Source: Candidatus Iainarchaeum sp.
GTDB lineage: Archaea > Iainarchaeota > Iainarchaeia > Iainarchaeales > JAAZKV01
Direction: 5' to 3'
Length of the DNA: 16,366 bases
Assembly: GCA_018651445.1 (NCBI GenBank)
Contig: JABIDZ010000063.1
Coordinates: 1 to 16,366 of the forward strand
Shown here: positions 15,058-16,366 of the stretch, piece by piece
Numbering within the stretch: the stretch's first letter is position 1
How the letters are laid out: the number at the start of each line of letters is the position of its first letter
Notes under the pieces: generated by a model
Database searches by the model: none
What the model saw: the letters and a program-made list of their open reading frames with translations, nothing else
Told to the model about the DNA's origin: nothing
Position numbers and translations under genes: made by a program

Positions 15058-16190
15058 TTAAATGCCTCTATAATTTTTGTATTAATCTTATCCCAAGTAT
15101 ATTTTGACTTGAATTCCTTTAAATTGTTTTCCCCTAGCTTTAACAATAGTTTGTTATTGTTAATTAATTTTTGCATGGCACTAGAAATTTCGTTAACATT
15201 TTGTTCGTTAACAAGTAATCCGTTTATATTATTGGAAAGTATTTTTTTCAAATTACCTATATTACTTGCAATAATCGGTTTTTTGCATGCCAAGTATTCG
15301 AAAACTTTTACTGGCGAATAAAAATAATCGTATTTTTTTATCGGGGGGTATTCGCGATCAAATAGAGCTAAACAAGCATTGCTTTTGTTTATGTATGCTG
15401 CTAATTTATTTTTTTCAATATTGCCTAAAAACACAACGTTGTTAATCTTTTTACTTTTCACAAGTTTTTGCAATTTATCTTTTTGTGGTCCTTCTCCTGC
15501 CAATAAAAACTCTAAGTCTTTATTTGTGTTATTTATTTTGTTAAATGCGAGAATCGTTTTGTCTAAACAATGCCATGGTTGGAAACTCCCGCTGTAAAAA
15601 AATCGGAACTTTTTCTTTGATAACTTTTTTGAAATTTTAGCGCCGCTTATCTTTGGATTGAACTTTTTTGGATTTGCACCATTACTTGAAAGAATTAATT
15701 TCTTTGCTTCGATTCCTTTTCCTTCATTTTTATGTTGGATATAAACTTTGTCTGCGAATTTTATGGTGTGAAAAAACCATTTCTTTATTAGAAGAAAAGT
15801 TTTGTTTGTCTCAAACATATTTATCGGTTCGTGCATTTCGATTAAAGTTTTACAGCCGTGTTTTTTTCCAACGATTATTCCTTGATTTCCAAATATCCGG
15901 TTTCTTTCCCATACCAAATCAATTTTTTCTTTTTTTAGAATTTCAGAAACAATCTTTCCGAGATTAAAGAACAAAATCCAATTCTTTTGGAGGGATTTCT
16001 TGGGCAAAGCCAATCGAATATACTTTATTTTGTCAATGATTTCAATATCTTTTTGTTTTGGTTCTTTTTTACAAATTATGGTTACGTTATGTCCTAGTTC
16101 GACAAGCGAATTAATAGTTTCGCTAGTGTGTGTGCTGCCGCCGTGAAACCCGGGTAATGAAATGTCTTCTGCGATATAAAGAATATTCAT
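15054..16190 (-). CDS. Glycosyltransferase family 4 (GT-B fold)
   Basis: The 378-residue protein opens MNILYIAEDISLPGFHGGSTHTSETINSLVELGHNVTIIC, the usual GT4 N-terminal strand with a glycine loop and helix. The acceptor half continues KIDLVWERNRIFGNQGIIVGKKHG and IEMHEP. The donor half has FRFFYSGSFQPWHCLDKTILAF, LEFLLAGEGPQKDKL, VVFLGNIEKNKLAAYINKSNACLAL, and SPVKVFEYLACKKPIIASNIGNLK, with the second glutamate of the EX7E pair clear. It is rich in lysine and asparagine. ATG 16190 is preceded four bases upstream by a strong GGTGA. The gene begins just after the stop of a partial upstream gene and overlaps the GT2 start, so all three look like one operon. Sugar specificity is unknown. Confidence 0.93.
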   Translation of the reverse strand: MNILYIAEDISLPGFHGGSTHTSETINSLVELGHNVTIICKKEPKQKDIEIIDKIKYIRLALPKKSLQKNWILFFNLGKIVSEILKKEKIDLVWERNRIFGNQGIIVGKKHGCKTLIEMHEPINMFETNKTFLLIKKWFFHTIKFADKVYIQHKNEGKGIEAKKLILSSNGANPKKFNPKISGAKISKKLSKKKFRFFYSGSFQPWHCLDKTILAFNKINNTNKDLEFLLAGEGPQKDKLQKLVKSKKINNVVFLGNIEKNKLAAYINKSNACLALFDREYPPIKKYDYFYSPVKVFEYLACKKPIIASNIGNLKKILSNNINGLLVNEQNVNEISSAMQKLINNNKLLLKLGENNLKEFKSKYTWDKINTKIIEAFK

Positions 16191-16194
16191 ATGG

Positions 16195-16199
16195 TCACC
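16195..16199 (-). promoter_or_regulatory. Ribosome-binding site GGTGA overlapping the upstream stop codon
   Basis: On the minus strand TAGGTGACCATATG holds the TAG stop of the upstream gene (16201-16199) and the GGTGA site of the GT4 gene, sharing one base. The four-base spacing to ATG 16190 is the same as at 3398-3402. Confidence 0.7.
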
Positions 16200-16366
16200 T
16201 AAACTATCTCCAAAAACTTTTCAAATACATTATTTACTTTAATTTGATTCATATATTTTTGGTTTGCGTGAATATCAAAAGTTCCTTTCAAATAACAAGG
16301 CCATGCTTTATTTTTAACTTGGAAAGCAAAACGCTTTTTTCCATTCAAAAACAATCGTTTTGAATC
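16199..16366 (-). CDS. Unidentified protein, C-terminal 55 residues (5' end outside window)
   Basis: On the minus strand one frame is open from the right window edge to TAG at 16201-16199. It reads DSKRLFLNGKKRFAFQV.NKAWPCYLKGTFDIHANQ.., ending VFEKFLEIV. Amino-acid composition and codon use resemble the neighbouring genes. There is no start codon in view, so it is the 3' end of a gene lying mostly beyond the window. Its stop overlaps the ribosome-binding site of the following GT4 gene, which indicates an operon. The stretch K-G-T-F-D-I-H-A-N-Q is suggestive of an active-site loop but I do not recognise the family, and I assign no function. Confidence 0.65.
   Translation of the reverse strand, partial: DSKRLFLNGKKRFAFQVKNKAWPCYLKGTFDIHANQKYMNQIKVNNVFEKFLEIV

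Noticed and set aside
16130..16363. 77-residue plus-strand open frame at the right edge
   Set aside because: It runs antisense to the GT4 start and to the partial upstream gene, whose minus-strand organisation (stop, ribosome-binding site, ATG) is much better supported.
1..16366. CRISPR array, insertion sequence, tRNA or rRNA genes
   Set aside because: No regularly spaced repeats, transposase motifs, terminal repeats, or tRNA-like cloverleaf sequences were noticed on either strand.

Overview
The window is AT-rich (about two thirds A+T by eye) and almost wholly coding. It carries a surface-glycan (lipid-linked saccharide) biosynthesis island, most likely from an archaeon, possibly a small-genome DPANN-type lineage. 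Reasons: several starts are preceded by GGTGA-type ribosome-binding sites and none by a classic GGAGG; several starts lie 23-28 bases below a TATA-like box with no leader, as in archaeal leaderless transcription; and there is an AglD-like/UPF0104 membrane protein beside a GT-C-like membrane protein. A Patescibacteria/CPR-like bacterium is the main alternative. No rRNA, tRNA or other taxonomic marker is present, so the assignment is inference.

Layout. (1) 1-2180, plus strand: two related B12-type radical SAM genes, the first cut by the window edge, the second apparently damaged or frameshifted in its first codons. (2) 7259-2240, minus strand: a five-gene run transcribed as GT4 glycosyltransferase, class I methyltransferase, a large flippase fused to a DUF616 glycosyltransferase-like domain, then two more class I methyltransferases. 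(3) 7383-10476, plus strand, divergent from block 2: NAD-dependent sugar epimerase, DegT/DnrJ/EryC1/StrS aminotransferase and WecD-like GNAT acetyltransferase, a compact amino-sugar cassette. (4) 11533-10484, minus strand: a lone GT4-like glycosyltransferase convergent with block 3. (5) 11641-14385, plus strand: a GT-C-like multi-spanning protein and an AglD-like LPG_synthase_TM protein. (6) from beyond the right edge to 14386, minus strand: C-terminal end of an unidentified gene, a GT4 glycosyltransferase and a DPM1-like GT2, tightly coupled.

Inferred joint function. Block 3 makes an N-acylated amino sugar nucleotide. The GT4 enzymes and the DUF616 domain extend a glycan on a lipid carrier on the cytoplasmic face. 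Methyltransferases and perhaps the radical SAM enzymes methylate it. The Wzx-like domain flips it. The DPM1-like GT2 supplies polyprenyl-phosphate-linked monosaccharide for a GT-C enzyme outside the membrane. No AglB/STT3-type oligosaccharyltransferase, initiating phosphoglycosyltransferase or NDP-sugar 4,6-dehydratase is visible, so the pathway must be completed elsewhere. No stretch over 300 bases lacks a gene. No CRISPR array, insertion sequence or structural RNA gene was seen.
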